This document shows, piece by piece, positions 10,911 through 22,201 of a stretch of DNA of 64,000 nt. Each line of letters begins with the position of its first letter. The stretch's first letter is position 1. The DNA lies in assembly GCF_905475465.1 (NCBI RefSeq), contig NC_062244.1, forward strand, positions 6,026,501 through 6,090,500, in the 5' to 3' direction. The DNA is from Pieris napi. Its lineage: Eukaryota; Arthropoda; Insecta; Lepidoptera; Pieridae. The translations under genes and the position numbers were made by a program. The notes beneath the pieces were generated by a model that was given only the letters and a program-made list of their open reading frames with translations, had not been told where the DNA came from and ran no database searches.

Positions 10911-12932
10911 AATGGCCGAGTACTGTACTGTCAACCAATTATTTTACGTTTGACAATGAGTAGAGTACTTTGAATAAGTATATATGAATTCATCTACGAT
11001 ACCCGTTTATAAACATAAAATTAATCCAGCAAATTGAACTTTAATTGTCTAATAATACGATCTAAATCAATAGTTGAATTAGTGTTAGACATTTTATTAC
11101 GATGTTGCTTTTAACTGTAGCTTAATTCTTAGGAACAAAGATCAGTTTAGCTTGCACAGCGGGTCTATAAATGTGTCCTTATTAAACTAAACTACATTAA
11201 TGTGTTATACAAATATAATTTGAGAAAGAGATAAAATATTAGTAAATATACAGTACTTTCAAAACTCTTAGCCACAACATATACAATGTATTTTCTACTG
11301 TATATGTTACAAGCTATCTATTCTAAAATACATTATAAAGGCAAAGTTCCAAAGATTCCACCATTCCCCCTTTGAATAGCTAGACTAATTCTTTAACCGA
11401 GGTAGCTGCCAGCTCGGTCTCCTGTGATGTTGACTAACCTTTTTTTCTTTTTTTTGTGTTATTAAGTCACCCATTCTTGCCATTGTATTTTTTTAATAAA
11501 GGTTTGCCAACATGCATTTCAGTAAAACCTTACCATCAAGAAACAAAATAAAAACGAATTGCACACCTTAAAGTGGCAAACTCAGCATGATTTATACTAA
11601 AAATATTTGATTATAACAAAGTTTGAAATGTAAAAAACATGTATGTTAAAAGGTCAATATAAGAGTATGTTATATTAAATTCAGAATGTTTCAATATTGA
11701 TAGTATGTCAGTATTATTCAACTCTTATGTAATATATTAACATTTCATATATAATATTAATGGGGAACAAGCCCGTCAACAGAAGTTAGTTTTCGGTCAG
11801 AAATCGGCTATTAAATATAAAATGTTGCATTAGCTCAAGTATTTCTTGCTAAGTCAAAAGTAAAATAATTTGTTTAATTATTTTACCAAATGTGTTGAAT
11901 GCTTGGTGTGGTCAATTTCTAGTCTGCTTATAGATAATGATCAAAACCTCCGCGTATATTTTTAAGCAATAAATTGTCTATGAATAAAATAGTGTAGACT
12001 AAAATAATATTGTCTATGGGTCTGTATAGACTCGTGTTCTTTTTATTTATTATGTGCACCATTTTTATCTTTTAAAACATTGTAGTGAATTTTCCAAATC
12101 TTTGAAATTACATTTCTAAAGGTATTTTCGAATGTTAGTGAATACTGTTGTATTGAAAATAATTCCAAATTATACCAAAAGTACTTATTACTGCAGTTTT
12201 TAATAAGATTTTTACTTTGAAAAATTTGTATCTGTATACGTGATCTGTTTTAACTCATTGGTTGTTTTAATACACTGGATTCGATTCCCAGGAAAAATCA
12301 GGCTTTAGTCAAGAATTCACTTCTAGCTATTTAACCACTACCGTCCACATGCTTTTAGAACTATTGGTTGTATTTCCAACGATACAAGTATTTTTTTTTC
12401 TATGTCTAATCTAAAGTTGTGATGTCTTATGACTTTGTGCTGTATCTGTACAAAAATTATAGAAACATTATTTTTGTGACTAATATTGTGTATACATTTT
12501 TTTCACCTTACCTTAAAATAAACACAACTATTATTTTTGCAGTTAATATCAAGTTTTTTTTATTATCAAATTATAATTTTAGGATTCATAAAAGTATGGT
12601 TGATTTAGTTTTTGTTGCAAATTCTTTACAAATAAAGTCATTAAAATCGGCACATTGGCTTAGAAGAAAACTCCAGTGTAACTTCCAAAGAATATTAATG
12701 TAAGGTATCACACAAATTTTAAACCCACATTCTTTATATTGCAACAAGGCATTTCAATAGTCTAAAAAGTTACAAAATATTGTTAGGATATGTCTCAACT
12801 ATTTTGTTCCATTGATAATTCCTATTGTTTCTCAGAACAATATCCGTGGCCGTAAACAATAAATACTTTCTTGTACAAAATAATGCCAGTATCTATTGAC
12901 AGTCTCAGAAAGCACAACTCATGTAGCCAGCG

Positions 12933-14339
12933 ATGCGACGGGCACTCATTTTACTTTATTTTGTTGCTGCTAATTCAGTAATGTACGGACATCAAGTTTT
13001 TACGGCAAGGCATTCGAGGCCTTACCCACTCCACACAGGATATTATTATAGGCGTTCCAACTCCGAGCCCCGTGTGGTATCAGTGTTTAATCCCAATGAT
13101 TATAGTGCAATTTTACCAAGAAGTAAATTCCAAACATCAGATTATTTAACAAATTGTGATAACTTTAAAAGAAACATTGACTCAAGTAAAATTTACTACG
13201 ATAACGATATTGGATACGAAAAAGCAAGAGTGAAATGCAACATCAACAGTGATATTTTAACACAAAAGCCAAATTTGTCTTATGAAGAAAACAAAAGATT
13301 TAATAGGGACTCCGACTATCATGTTGATGATGATGACTTAAGAACGGATACAAATATGTATGACGGTTGGCCATATTCGTACCGAAACCGGTATGAGTAT
13401 AATTTAAATTATGATCCCGAAAACGAAAAAGCAAAAGATAAACGTTATGTTAATGACATAATTGAAAGGGTTATACCCGTTCACGAAGATCATGAAGATG
13501 ATATTCACGAAAAAGAACGGGAAAAGGAAGATATAAATCCAATGTATGGAAATCAAGCCTTCTTTTCACATATACTTGAAGATTATTTTGATAGAACTAA
13601 TGAGGAAGACCCACTTATATTTAAAGGACTAAATTACAATAAGGAATTCGATACAGCTCCCTACAAAGATATTCATGGAAGCAATAAACGTTTCAGGCGC
13701 TTAAAAACCTACGATACCCATAAAATGCCATATGACTATAATTCAATTAGAGATAAAGTTAAGTATAACGATGAAGACAAATTAGCGGAAATAGGAGAAG
13801 AATACAACAAAATCGGGGATGAAAATGATAAATCTACAAAAGATGCAATAAATGAAAGTGATAAAACGGCATATAATTATGACGGTCAAAACTATCGGGG
13901 TTTTAAAGATTTTATCGACTCTTTTGTTAATAAATTTGGATCAGAAGACCACAAGAAAAATGTTGATCTTAACATAAATAAAACGATAGATAAAGGAGAA
14001 AAAAAGAAAGGTTTTAGAAGAGTATACCACAAAGATGAATATCAGGAAGATAATGAATTTTACGATAATTCAAACAATAGAACTGTTATGACTGAAAGTG
14101 GGGGATCTAAATTAAATAATGGCGGATCAGAAGCAATACTCGCATCACGGGCTTCAGCAGTGTTAGGGGACGAAGCAAATGATATTAACAAAGTAGGAAA
14201 CAAGGCTTTTGCAAAATCTAGACACAGTGAAAGTATTTCTGACGGTAGAAATGGACAAAATCTCGGCCTACAGAAATTTAAACAAGTCGCAAAAAGTAAT
14301 GCTTGGAAAAATAATGCCGATTACTATGACCACTTGTAA
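12933..14339 (+). CDS. Secreted, disordered, charged protein A (468 aa)
   Basis: Single-exon frame. Residues 1 to about 19 (MRRALILLYFVAANSVMYG) form a signal peptide; the rest is extremely hydrophilic, rich in Tyr, Asp, Asn, Lys and Glu, with no predicted domain, Cys pairs or membrane segment. Residues 35-51 (TGYYYRRSNSEPRVVSV) resemble stretches near the N-termini of the neighbours at 16689, 19196 and 22202. Residues 360-381 (GFRRVYHKDEYQEDNEFY) match a motif in the genes at 22202 and 25332. The start is the first Met of the frame and is followed at once by the hydrophobic core. An AATAAA lies at 14384-14389. The promoter is weak by eye (AATAAATA at about 12858). A secreted structural, silk, cuticle or egg-coat role would fit the composition but is only inference. 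Confidence 0.8.
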   Translation: MRRALILLYFVAANSVMYGHQVFTARHSRPYPLHTGYYYRRSNSEPRVVSVFNPNDYSAILPRSKFQTSDYLTNCDNFKRNIDSSKIYYDNDIGYEKARVKCNINSDILTQKPNLSYEENKRFNRDSDYHVDDDDLRTDTNMYDGWPYSYRNRYEYNLNYDPENEKAKDKRYVNDIIERVIPVHEDHEDDIHEKEREKEDINPMYGNQAFFSHILEDYFDRTNEEDPLIFKGLNYNKEFDTAPYKDIHGSNKRFRRLKTYDTHKMPYDYNSIRDKVKYNDEDKLAEIGEEYNKIGDENDKSTKDAINESDKTAYNYDGQNYRGFKDFIDSFVNKFGSEDHKKNVDLNINKTIDKGEKKKGFRRVYHKDEYQEDNEFYDNSNNRTVMTESGGSKLNNGGSEAILASRASAVLGDEANDINKVGNKAFAKSRHSESISDGRNGQNLGLQKFKQVAKSNAWKNNADYYDHL

Positions 14340-15279
14340 TATTTAATTAAGTTGTTTTAAGCTAAGCTAAACTGTTTTAATATAATAAATGTTATTGTAA
14401 ACATTTTGAATCCTTCTATAAATCAGACAGTGAGTCGAATTTATGCATAATAATAAATTTAATTCGTTTTCAGCGTAACTTTTAGGTACTATTTGCAAAA
14501 AGATTTAAAAAGAATAGATTTTACGAAAAATATTTTTGATCCTTGCGTACGAACGATGAAGATAATAAATATATTTGTATATTTACACATTTAGGCCTAC
14601 TTTTATCGAAGTCGAGAAGTTGTAGTCACTACTACGAGGATACTGACTGGACCGATCATATCGAGACAGTAGGTCATACTAGCCTAAATAGCCAGAAGCA
14701 TTTTGCCTTAGCGAAAAAAGTTATAGTAAAACGACGTAAAGTTGTTATGCGAAGTAACATAATTATTATATTATGTAGCCAACATGTGATTTAATTTATT
14801 TACATAAATTAAAGATATACTTTAAGTTTTTCATAGTCAGTATAAAGAACTATAATGACGTAGCAGTGTTCAGAACATAACAAAAAAAGTAATTTAGCAC
14901 TGCAGCGACTATAGCCCAAGACGGCACTCTTTCCGCAGAGATTATCTTCTTTTAGCGCTACACCGATATTATATAAATCGCTGAGACGTCGCTGAAAATC
15001 GATTAAAATTTACTCGATTAAATTAAATTTTCTCTTAGCTTAATAAAACGTACGAAAATAAAGGACTTCAATCATTTAAACATTTATTTTCACTTTTGTA
15101 ACGAAACTCGATACAATAAAATTGTTGATATAAAATGTGTTTTAATATAAATAAATGTACTTAATCTGTAATTTATATAAAAATGTATGGATAGAAAGTG
15201 CATTACGTTTGTCGCCATGAAATAATAATGTGCGTTTCCCAATTCCCTTTGTAATTTCTTCGATTGAAAGCGTGAAATT
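14340..15279. other. Convergent intergenic stretch between two secreted genes
   Basis: Holds the 3' untranslated ends of both genes: AATAAA at 14384 on plus, and TTTATT at 15083-15088, which is AATAAA for the minus gene. The frame at 14543-14794 lacks any feature of a real gene. The run around 14905-15005 (GACGGCACTCTTTCCGC) looks like part of a dispersed repeat but has no partner in the window. Confidence 0.45.
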
Positions 15280-16191
15280 CTATCGGCCCCTAAGCGGGTT
15301 TTTCACCGGTTCGTCCAATGTTACTACTTCATCCTTTTTTGCATAAGGAATTTGTGGAAATATTGGAAGGTGGCTTAGTAATTTCGTCATCATATTTGAA
15401 GTTCTCTCACCGAGCTTCTCCACAAAGCTGCCTAAGTTCCACGGTGACCTTACAGTTCTGACGTAACTAGGACTAAGGAACTCCTTGCTGTCATCGACTT
15501 CATCACTTTCATCACTATCATCTCTTCCATGCGTTGTTTCTTCCAATACCTGAGTACTCGTAGAAAACTCTTGATCATAGTCTTCTTCTCTCATTTTCTC
15601 AGCTGCATTCCGGATTACTTTTACCGCTATTGGTTTCTTTGGAAAAGTAACTTTTCGTTGTATCAACGATCGTGGTAATTTCGGTTTTGGTGCGGTATCT
15701 GCTTTTGGGTTACTTTTAGCCTTGTTCATTCTCGGGCGTTTATAATTATTTTTAATTCTTGGTTCTAGAGGCTTTCTTCCACTAACAAATTCGTCATGAT
15801 TTATATCAAAATCATAGTCATTGATATTAAAATCTTCATCTTCGTGTTCAGCGGACTCTTGTTTCTCCATCCACTTGTATTTTGATTGATAATCTTCATC
15901 GCTGCTTATTTCATGGAATTTAGGAATAGGTTTTTTTACCAATACCTTGTCTTTACTGCTTTTATTATTATTTGTTACGTTTTTAATTGGCTTTTTATCA
16001 TCAACGGCTCTAATAGTTCGTTTGGTATTAAAATAGTTGTAATGAGCACCATTATGATCTTTAGCAACAACGTCAGGTTTTACATCAGTCTTTCTATCGC
16101 AGGACTTATCGGTCGTTTTAAAATTAAGCTTAGCATAACTCATAGTTATTAAAATATTCGCAACCGTTAAGTACAATACTCGTATCTTCAT
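15280..16191 (-). CDS. Secreted basic/acidic disordered protein B (303 aa)
   Basis: Single-exon frame on the minus strand. A signal peptide (MKIRVLYLTVANILITMSYA) is followed by a Lys/Asp-rich chain with acidic stretches (EDEDFNINDYDFDINHDEF) and Lys/Pro/Arg-rich stretches (PRMNKAKSNPKADTAPKPK). Near the C-terminus is an amphipathic, less polar segment (SPWNLGSFVEKLGERTSNMM then LLSHLPIFPQIPYA). It has one Cys after the signal and no known domain. It is convergent with the gene at 12933 and divergent from the one at 16689, with 497 bp between start codons. An AATAAA (minus) at 15083-15088 fits its 3' end. It lacks the HKDE motif, so its relationship to the others is by composition and position only. 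Confidence 0.75.
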   Translation of the reverse strand: MKIRVLYLTVANILITMSYAKLNFKTTDKSCDRKTDVKPDVVAKDHNGAHYNYFNTKRTIRAVDDKKPIKNVTNNNKSSKDKVLVKKPIPKFHEISSDEDYQSKYKWMEKQESAEHEDEDFNINDYDFDINHDEFVSGRKPLEPRIKNNYKRPRMNKAKSNPKADTAPKPKLPRSLIQRKVTFPKKPIAVKVIRNAAEKMREEDYDQEFSTSTQVLEETTHGRDDSDESDEVDDSKEFLSPSYVRTVRSPWNLGSFVEKLGERTSNMMTKLLSHLPIFPQIPYAKKDEVVTLDEPVKNPLRGR

Positions 16192-16374
16192 TGTGAACTG
16201 GTGCTCAACTAGCGTTCAGATATTGTATCACGCATAAAGTAAACATCGCATGTTTTTAGTTATTGTATTACAAAGTTAAACAATGTATGCGTGAAAATAT
16301 GTAGTGATTAATATACTTTATTTTGGCAACAAAGATTAATCGGAAATTCACAAAATCGTTCAGTGGTTCAAATA

Positions 16375-16416
16375 ATAATTAATTTTACAAAAGTCATCTT
16401 TTGTAAAATTAATTAT
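16375..16416. promoter_or_regulatory. Perfect 19-bp palindrome arm in divergent promoter region
   Basis: Bases 16375-16393 (ending AATTTTACAAAAG) pair perfectly with 16398-16416, leaving the four-base loop TCAT. It sits about midway between the divergent start codons at 16191 and 16689. It could be a cruciform or a binding site, or a very small mobile-element remnant. Confidence 0.6.
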
Positions 16417-16638
16417 CAATTGAATCATTGTCATCATTTTGTGCACGAAGTATAGTTTTATATTATTTTTTTGTCTTTACGTTATTGTAACACACTAACG
16501 CGGAATGCGAAATTTATGTTATGGAGTGAATGAAATAAAGAAACAAATATTTATGACTCGCAATAGCATAATATTGCATTGTGTTTTTGTTTGCTTGTTT
16601 ATAAATCTTCACTCTATAAATAAATACAGGAAATGTCA

Positions 16639-16670
16639 TATAAAATCGTTGAATCGTATACTGTACGTTA
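16639..16670 (+). promoter_or_regulatory. Core promoter of the gene at 16689
   Basis: TATAAAA at 16639-16645 is followed 31 bases later by TTAGTTT, an Inr-like site with its A at 16670. The first ATG downstream is the start at 16689, giving a leader of about 19 bases. Confidence 0.55.
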
Positions 16671-16688
16671 GTTTATCATCATATCGCG

Positions 16689-17804
16689 ATGGAGATCTAT
16701 TTTGGAACTCTCTTAGTGTTCTTGTATTTTCAATGTATTTCTTCGTCACCAATGAACTATGTCTATTACGAAAATCCAGATTTGGGATACGTCGCTTCTT
16801 TAAGTGGATCCGCTGCTTATACTAAGACACGGCTTAACGGACCAAAAAAATTTTTCGTCGGTAATACCAATCAAAAATATATGAAGCTGGCGAATGAAGA
16901 AGCTATTAACTCTTTATTTAGCATAGGTAAATTATCGCCAAAAATGTTTGATCCAGTGATTGACACTAATAACGTAAACGCCCCCAAGCCTACTGAAGAT
17001 GATACAAGGCAAGTCAAACAACCAGAAGTTATAAATAAAGACTTAAGATTTGTTGAAATTGATCAGACAAAAAAATCTAGAGACAGTGACGTCAATCAAC
17101 AGAACTCGAAATTCAGAATGGCTCCTGATTCTAACATTAAAGAAGTTCAAAAACCTCATGAGGATAAACCTATGAATCAAAAAAGTTATTTCGAATACAG
17201 ATTAAAGCAAAATAAACATAAAGCTAACTTCAAAACTGTTCCAAAGCTACAATACGAGTTTAACCAACCACCTGTTAAAAAAACTCAACTGCCAATTCAA
17301 AAGTTCGGTGAGAAACCGTTACCCAAACCCAACAGAGACATGACGTATAAACAAAGTGATAAGAAATATAATGTTCAAGCAATGACAACGATTTTAGATG
17401 ATATGACTCAAAAAGCTTTAGAACGCTATGAACAAAAGCAGGATAATCAAAAAAGAGACACGCAATCAACAATCAATGAAGAATATATGAAACCCACAAT
17501 TAATCAGCCGTTCAGTAGAGACAATCGAGTGAAATTTCTTGATTCTAAGCACATCCCCGCACGTATTGGAAAGTATGAAGAAAGTTTGAGTGGAAGACCA
17601 TATGCCTTGTTCTACAGGGGTTTAGAAAATCTTGACCATCGTGATTTTTATACAGGTTCCGTAGATAAGTCTGTTCATAATAATATGGTTGAATCTAAAA
17701 CGCTCGTGAAAGATGTAACTTTAGATAGGGAGCGAAAAAGAAAAGCAAGAAAAATATCAAACATTAAATTAAATCGGAAAAATTTAGATTCGAACTTAAT
17801 ATAG
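16689..17804 (+). CDS. Secreted basic disordered protein C (371 aa)
   Basis: Single-exon frame. MEIYFGTLLVFLYFQCISSS is a signal peptide, directly followed by PMNYVYYENPDLGYVASLSG (residues 21-40), which resembles the N-terminal motif of the neighbours. The rest is rich in Lys, Gln, Asn and Asp with many Pro, for example QPPVKKTQLPIQKFGEKPLP, and has no Cys after the signal region. It has no HKDE motif; the C-terminal part has RPYALFYRGLENLDHRDFY, loosely similar in Tyr spacing. The start fits the TATA/Inr pair at 16639/16670. An AATAAA lies at 17933-17938. Function unknown; its secretion and composition match the neighbours. Confidence 0.75.
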   Translation: MEIYFGTLLVFLYFQCISSSPMNYVYYENPDLGYVASLSGSAAYTKTRLNGPKKFFVGNTNQKYMKLANEEAINSLFSIGKLSPKMFDPVIDTNNVNAPKPTEDDTRQVKQPEVINKDLRFVEIDQTKKSRDSDVNQQNSKFRMAPDSNIKEVQKPHEDKPMNQKSYFEYRLKQNKHKANFKTVPKLQYEFNQPPVKKTQLPIQKFGEKPLPKPNRDMTYKQSDKKYNVQAMTTILDDMTQKALERYEQKQDNQKRDTQSTINEEYMKPTINQPFSRDNRVKFLDSKHIPARIGKYEESLSGRPYALFYRGLENLDHRDFYTGSVDKSVHNNMVESKTLVKDVTLDRERKRKARKISNIKLNRKNLDSNLI

Positions 17805-19142
17805 ATCTTCTCAAATAATACGGGAAATGTTAATGCAAATGTGCCTTGATATTTTATTTTTAGGGGATCAAAATTTCTTCAGTTTGAAATTGCATAAAGT
17901 ATTTTATTGTATTAATATCTTGTATTATTCTAAATAAAAGATATGTTAATAAGCGAGTTTATTTAAATAAATGCCTATGTACCGAAATAATTCTTAACTT
18001 AATTTAATTATTAACTGATAAATTTTTTGGATGTAATGAAATCTAAAATCAATGAACCGATTTAAAAATATTTTACCATTATAAAGACACATTATTATTA
18101 GCGAGTAACGTATGATATATTATTACAAATAGCGTAGCGGAACATCAATAATAAATTTTGCAAAAATGGGCTAAAAATCCTCTTAAAGATTAAAAGTAAC
18201 AACCGTTGTGATAGATGCTCTTACGAGATAGCATATGTCTATCTTTTAAGGTAATCAATTTAAAGCATTATTAGTTTTTTTTATAAACATGATATTAACC
18301 CATATCCAAATAAATATGCTAATCATCAAAAGTGTTTAATTTTGAACAATAATATTATAGACATCAATAGATTAAAATGAATATCTTAGGAGATATTAAG
18401 AGTTTTGAAATAACTTCGAAACAAAATGTTGTTCACATACTATGCACGCATATTTATATTAAGTGTAAAAATTTAACGCAGATGAAACCGCAAGGAACAT
18501 ATTAGGTTTTGTGTTTAAAAACGATGTAATATTAAGTATATCTAGTAGTAAAAATAATTTTAGCAAACGGGAAAATAATATGTTTCTATAATAAAATAAT
18601 CTGATACGCTCCGAAGATATCATAATTAATATAACTGGAGCGTGACAGGTGACTTCGGAATGCAGCTCTTGATAGGTAAGTACATCTCGGATTTTAAACT
18701 ATGTATTTTCACCCACACACAGGACCTTGAAGAAACTTGAAGTATTATGGATAAATATAATATTACTTATTAAATAAGTGTAATGATAATCTATGTATAC
18801 ATGTTTTAAATTGTTCCAAACTCTTTTATAAAATAATTATAACTAAATCGAAATGTTTTAATTGATATTGTTTTCTAATTCTAATCTAAGCTAGAATAAT
18901 GTTCCATATTGTATTCGTTTTAGTTTTGCTTTTACTCTGCAAGGACAGTTTTATCAAACTATTATTTACTATTTGCGTAACCAACTGAGCTACCACCGAG
19001 AAACCAACCAGTTACTTATTAATAGTTTCTAACGGGTAAACGTGCAGACATGCACTGAACGAATAATATGCTTTTCAGTAACATTGACACAGAAGTCCAT
19101 TGCCCAATTATTAGCGCAAGATGTCAATGTCCATTTTCTTGC
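17805..19142. other. Intergenic, no gene seen
   Basis: AT-rich with the 3' end of the previous gene at its left. A tiny candidate first exon at 18660 (MQLLI then GTAAGT) was weighed and not accepted, because no good partner exon was found. Confidence 0.4.
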
Positions 19143-19174
19143 TATATAAATATTTGTTGTGACCTTTACTATCA
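19143..19174 (+). promoter_or_regulatory. Core promoter of the gene at 19196
   Basis: TATATAAA at 19143-19150 is followed by TATCATTT with its A at 19174, 31 bases from the TATA start. The leader to the ATG at 19196 would be about 22 bases. Confidence 0.65.
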
Positions 19175-19195
19175 TTTCTGCAAGAAACCACTAAC

Positions 19196-20041
19196 ATGGT
19201 ACGTCGCATTGTTCTATTATTGGTTATTGCTTATGGATCGTGCATGAAAATGCAGGAGACCGTAGAAAGGACAGTTATGGTTAGAACTTCAGGGTCTGAC
19301 CTGCAACCGGCTGCCACTGGCTTCATTTATAAAAGAGGGACCAATGGAGAAGCGGTCGTTACCAAATTGGGGCAGAGTGAAGTCATGGAACAGTTATCAA
19401 AACTTTATAAGCCCCAAGAATTCGCTGGTTCTTCAAAAGACATTGGCTCATTTGAAAAACAAAATGAACCAACAAAACTGGATAAAATCATTCCCGTCAA
19501 AGAAAACACAGATGTTGACGGAATAGCTGATGATGAGTATAAAAAAATAATTGATGATTACGCCACTAATTTTGATGATTATTTGAAGAACTTGGGCAGT
19601 TTTAAAGAATACAATAATAAAGAATTCGGGTTTGATGTCAATCATGATTACGATCCAAAAGGTTTCAATGATTACGATACTAAAAAATATGAAAGTTACT
19701 ACTTGACACGAGAAGACCCTTATGGTTATGGTAAGGGGTATAAGGACGAGGGATATAAAAATGAATATAAAGTACCCCAGAATGTTGCATTTCGTTACAA
19801 AAACAATGAAGAAGATAACAAAAAAGAAAACCGCTTCTATGGAGACGAGTATAAGCATCACAGAGGAACACCAAGCGGTAATGGATACGAACAAACATCA
19901 AATAGAGCAGATGAAAAAGATTCAGATGAAAATGATAGCACCTCATCAAATGAAGAAAGTACCACAAACTCCTACGCAGACTATGGAACCAAAAGCGGAC
20001 TTGCTACTAGCAAAAGATATGACTACAAAGCCGACCAATAA
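19196..20041 (+). CDS. Secreted acidic Tyr/Asp-rich protein D (281 aa)
   Basis: Single-exon frame with signal peptide MVRRIVLLLVIAYGSC. Residues 41-59 (TGFIYKRGTNGEAVVTKLG) are close in pattern to residues 35-51 of protein A and to the start of protein E. The middle is a run of short Asp/Tyr/Asn-rich units such as NDYDTKKYESYY and DDYATNFDDYLKNLG, followed by GYGKGYKDEGYKNEYK and a Ser/Thr/Glu-rich end. There are no Cys residues in the mature chain apart from one at the signal border. TATA at 19143 and Inr at 19174 set the start. No clear AATAAA is seen; a variant AATATA lies near 20109. Function unknown; a Tyr-rich secreted matrix protein is a guess. Confidence 0.75.
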   Translation: MVRRIVLLLVIAYGSCMKMQETVERTVMVRTSGSDLQPAATGFIYKRGTNGEAVVTKLGQSEVMEQLSKLYKPQEFAGSSKDIGSFEKQNEPTKLDKIIPVKENTDVDGIADDEYKKIIDDYATNFDDYLKNLGSFKEYNNKEFGFDVNHDYDPKGFNDYDTKKYESYYLTREDPYGYGKGYKDEGYKNEYKVPQNVAFRYKNNEEDNKKENRFYGDEYKHHRGTPSGNGYEQTSNRADEKDSDENDSTSSNEESTTNSYADYGTKSGLATSKRYDYKADQ

Positions 20042-20383
20042 TCTAGGACTAATTACTGTATTGTTGTTATTTTTCGTAGTTTTGTAAATATGTATGTAAA
20101 TGTTGACAATATAACCTTAGACTTACACTACGATTTTCTTTCATAATTTGAAAGTTTCATTTTAATTTATTATTATTGTAACTGATTTTAAATATGAAAC
20201 TCCGCTGTGGATGTGTGACTTTAAATTCCTACAGTTATTAAAAAATACGAAAAAGAGACCTAGTTTCTTTATTTAAGCCTGTGTGTTGAAAATGGTGGAG
20301 ATTTCTATATTTTTAACTACATAAATACATCAGTTAATTATATTTTAGCACTTATTATTAATATTTTAGTAAGTAAGCTGTCG

Positions 20384-20545
20384 ACTGAAGTTTTCGAACC
20401 ATTTCAACTTAGGGTCCTTCAAGAAAAGAGCGTACCAATTCTTAAAAGGCCGGCCAGGCACTTTCGAGCGTTCTGGCAATGTGAGAGTCTATCGGCGGCG
20501 GCAGCTTAACATCATCAGCCTCCTGCCCGTTTGTGTGCATCATAT
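20384..20545 (-). repeat. Truncated copy of a widespread lepidopteran inverted-end repeat
   Basis: Runs TAGGGTCCTTCAAGAAAAGA, then TCTTAAAAGGCCGGCC, and ends CAGCCTCCTGCCCGTTTG. The last block is the same as the terminal block of 23596-24040. From memory this sequence type is very common in lepidopteran genomes. Confidence 0.6.
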
Positions 20546-20691
20546 ATCTATTAATGAATTATTATGATATACCCAATGTTTATTAAATTAATAAAATAAT
20601 GTTTGGCTGTTTGACCGTGTTACCCTAAAAGGGTAAAAAACGTTAAGTACCTAGTAAGCTTTTTTTTAAATTACATATTTACCCATGTCCA

Positions 20692-20852
20692 TGTATACGC
20701 AATCTCTTATTCATAAATAATTAGTTAGTCAGATAGTGCGCATACACTGCAATAAAAACAGAGATAGATGAGTGAGAGATAAAGACAATAGTATCTAGTC
20801 TCTAATCTGATGACTGATCTAGTTTTTATGAATAAGGAGATAAAGTTCGTAT
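20692..20852. mobile_element. MITE with CTTATTCATAAA ends (copy 1)
   Basis: GTATACGCAATCTCTTATTC at the left is answered by GAATAAGGAGATAAAGTTCG then TATAC at the right. The core TTATTCATAA is shared with the inverted element at 34317-34378. Confidence 0.6.
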
Positions 20853-21624
20853 ACAATTTTAATGAGTACCTAGATAAATTGACGACACTTATTAAATGAA
20901 ATACTTTACGAAATTAAATAGATATTAATATAAATATTTAGGTAGCAAATAGGTATCTAATTAAATCTGGTCATTATAATATTAGGGTTTTACTATTTTA
21001 AACTTACTTATTTTGATCTTATGTAACAACCATCAATAGTGCGGCATACGTTGTTTAGTCGTAATAGATATAAATTTCTTCACATCTCATTATATAAAAT
21101 GTTTTGTTTCTAAGTTATTGGACATATACCTACCGACAGGTCTTAGAAGGAAAGACAATTGGGCTATGGCATGCAGCAGACGTTACAGCTGTTTAGCGGG
21201 TGCAAGTTGAAGGTATATTTGTATATTGAGTAGGTGTGGTAAACAAAGATTTATTTCCGACATAGAAATATACAGTATTTACAATATTCTTAACCTACAT
21301 AGTAATAATAATTAAAAATAAAAAACTAAAACAAATTTAAAAAGTTGGTCTCTGTGACAGTGTACCTTTAATGCGGGCACAATTTCCTCGCTGTATTGCG
21401 ATTGCGATTTATTCGTTGAGCGAGGAAAGCACCAGCTCTGGTACCAAGTACTATCTACCAGGCGGAAACCTAAATCTTTAGTTAGTGCTGGTGCACTTGG
21501 ACCCTACAGCCCAAGAGTTCGAGAGCCCAAAATCAAAGTTGCAGGAAAGTTGAAATTTGAGCCGTTTATTATTTTATAATATATATAAATATGTTACGAG
21601 TACTTGTAAGAAATAACCTGTGGC

Positions 21625-21822
21625 TCTAAAGCCCTAGTTGTTCTTGGTCTAAGATCTATATATTTGTTTAAATTCCAAGATAAATACCAAACTGTTTGGG
21701 CCAGTAAACAGACTTATATGCCACACACATCGTCGCTTTCTGGGTTTTAGTTACCTCACATACATAGAAAATCGAAATCGATCTCACGATCTTAGGGTTT
21801 AGAGACGCTAACACCTAGCCAG
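21625..21822 (-). repeat. Degenerate tRNA-derived SINE, minus strand
   Basis: The reverse complement begins TGGCTAGGTGTTAGCGTCTC, an A-box-like start, followed by a decayed B-box region (GATCGTGAGATCGATTT). The rest of 20853-22133 shows no gene. Confidence 0.5.
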
Positions 21823-22133
21823 GATAAAACGGCATACTACATAACCATGTACGTGTATAGATTACCGTTTGAATATGCAATACACAACACAATAATAAAA
21901 GTTCTCTATATAATTGTAATAATTGAAAACCACGTGAAAACCCAAATGTAATACCGTACATTATAATATATATTATCATACCTAATACACTTTTAAATCG
22001 ACCACCGAAACAATGGCAACATTTTTTTATCATTTCTTTGTCACCTCTAACCTCGCGTCAATAAACTGTTACATGGCTATACGAACGGCACTCATGGTCT
22101 TTTCATATTGAACTATTCAGTGATTGCTTAAGA

Positions 22134-22165
22134 TATAAATATTGAGCAATCGCGTTATGAAATTA
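22134..22165 (+). promoter_or_regulatory. Core promoter of the gene at 22202
   Basis: TATAAAT at 22134-22140 predicts a start near 22165. That is downstream of the in-frame TTG at 22142, so translation should begin at the ATG at 22202. Confidence 0.55.
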
Positions 22166-22201
22166 TTACAGCACAGGTTGTGGAACGATACACATCTCAA
22201 C

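Larger units (their letters stand above)
9601..12932. other. Intergenic, no gene seen beyond two MITEs
   Basis: Contains the elements at 10161-10426 and 10753-10910. A weak SINE-like B box (GGATTCGATTCCC) lies near 12278. The open frame at 12419-12703 is AT-biased and lacks any support. Confidence 0.4.

Noticed and set aside
12419..12703. 94-codon open frame upstream of protein A
   Set aside because: Composition is that of AT-rich noncoding DNA (Phe, Ile, Leu, Asn), with no signal peptide, no promoter and no related frame.
14543..14794. 83-codon frame between proteins A and B
   Set aside because: It has no signal peptide, no promoter and no shared motif, and lies in convergent 3' sequence.
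18660..18675. Tiny possible first exon (MQLLI then GTAAGT) between proteins C and D
   Set aside because: The only acceptor tried downstream (19085) gives a 28-residue product without features, and there is no TATA at a fitting distance.
22142..22201. N-terminal extension of protein E from a TTG start
   Set aside because: It is a non-ATG start upstream of the transcript start predicted from the TATA box at 22134, and it would bury the signal peptide.
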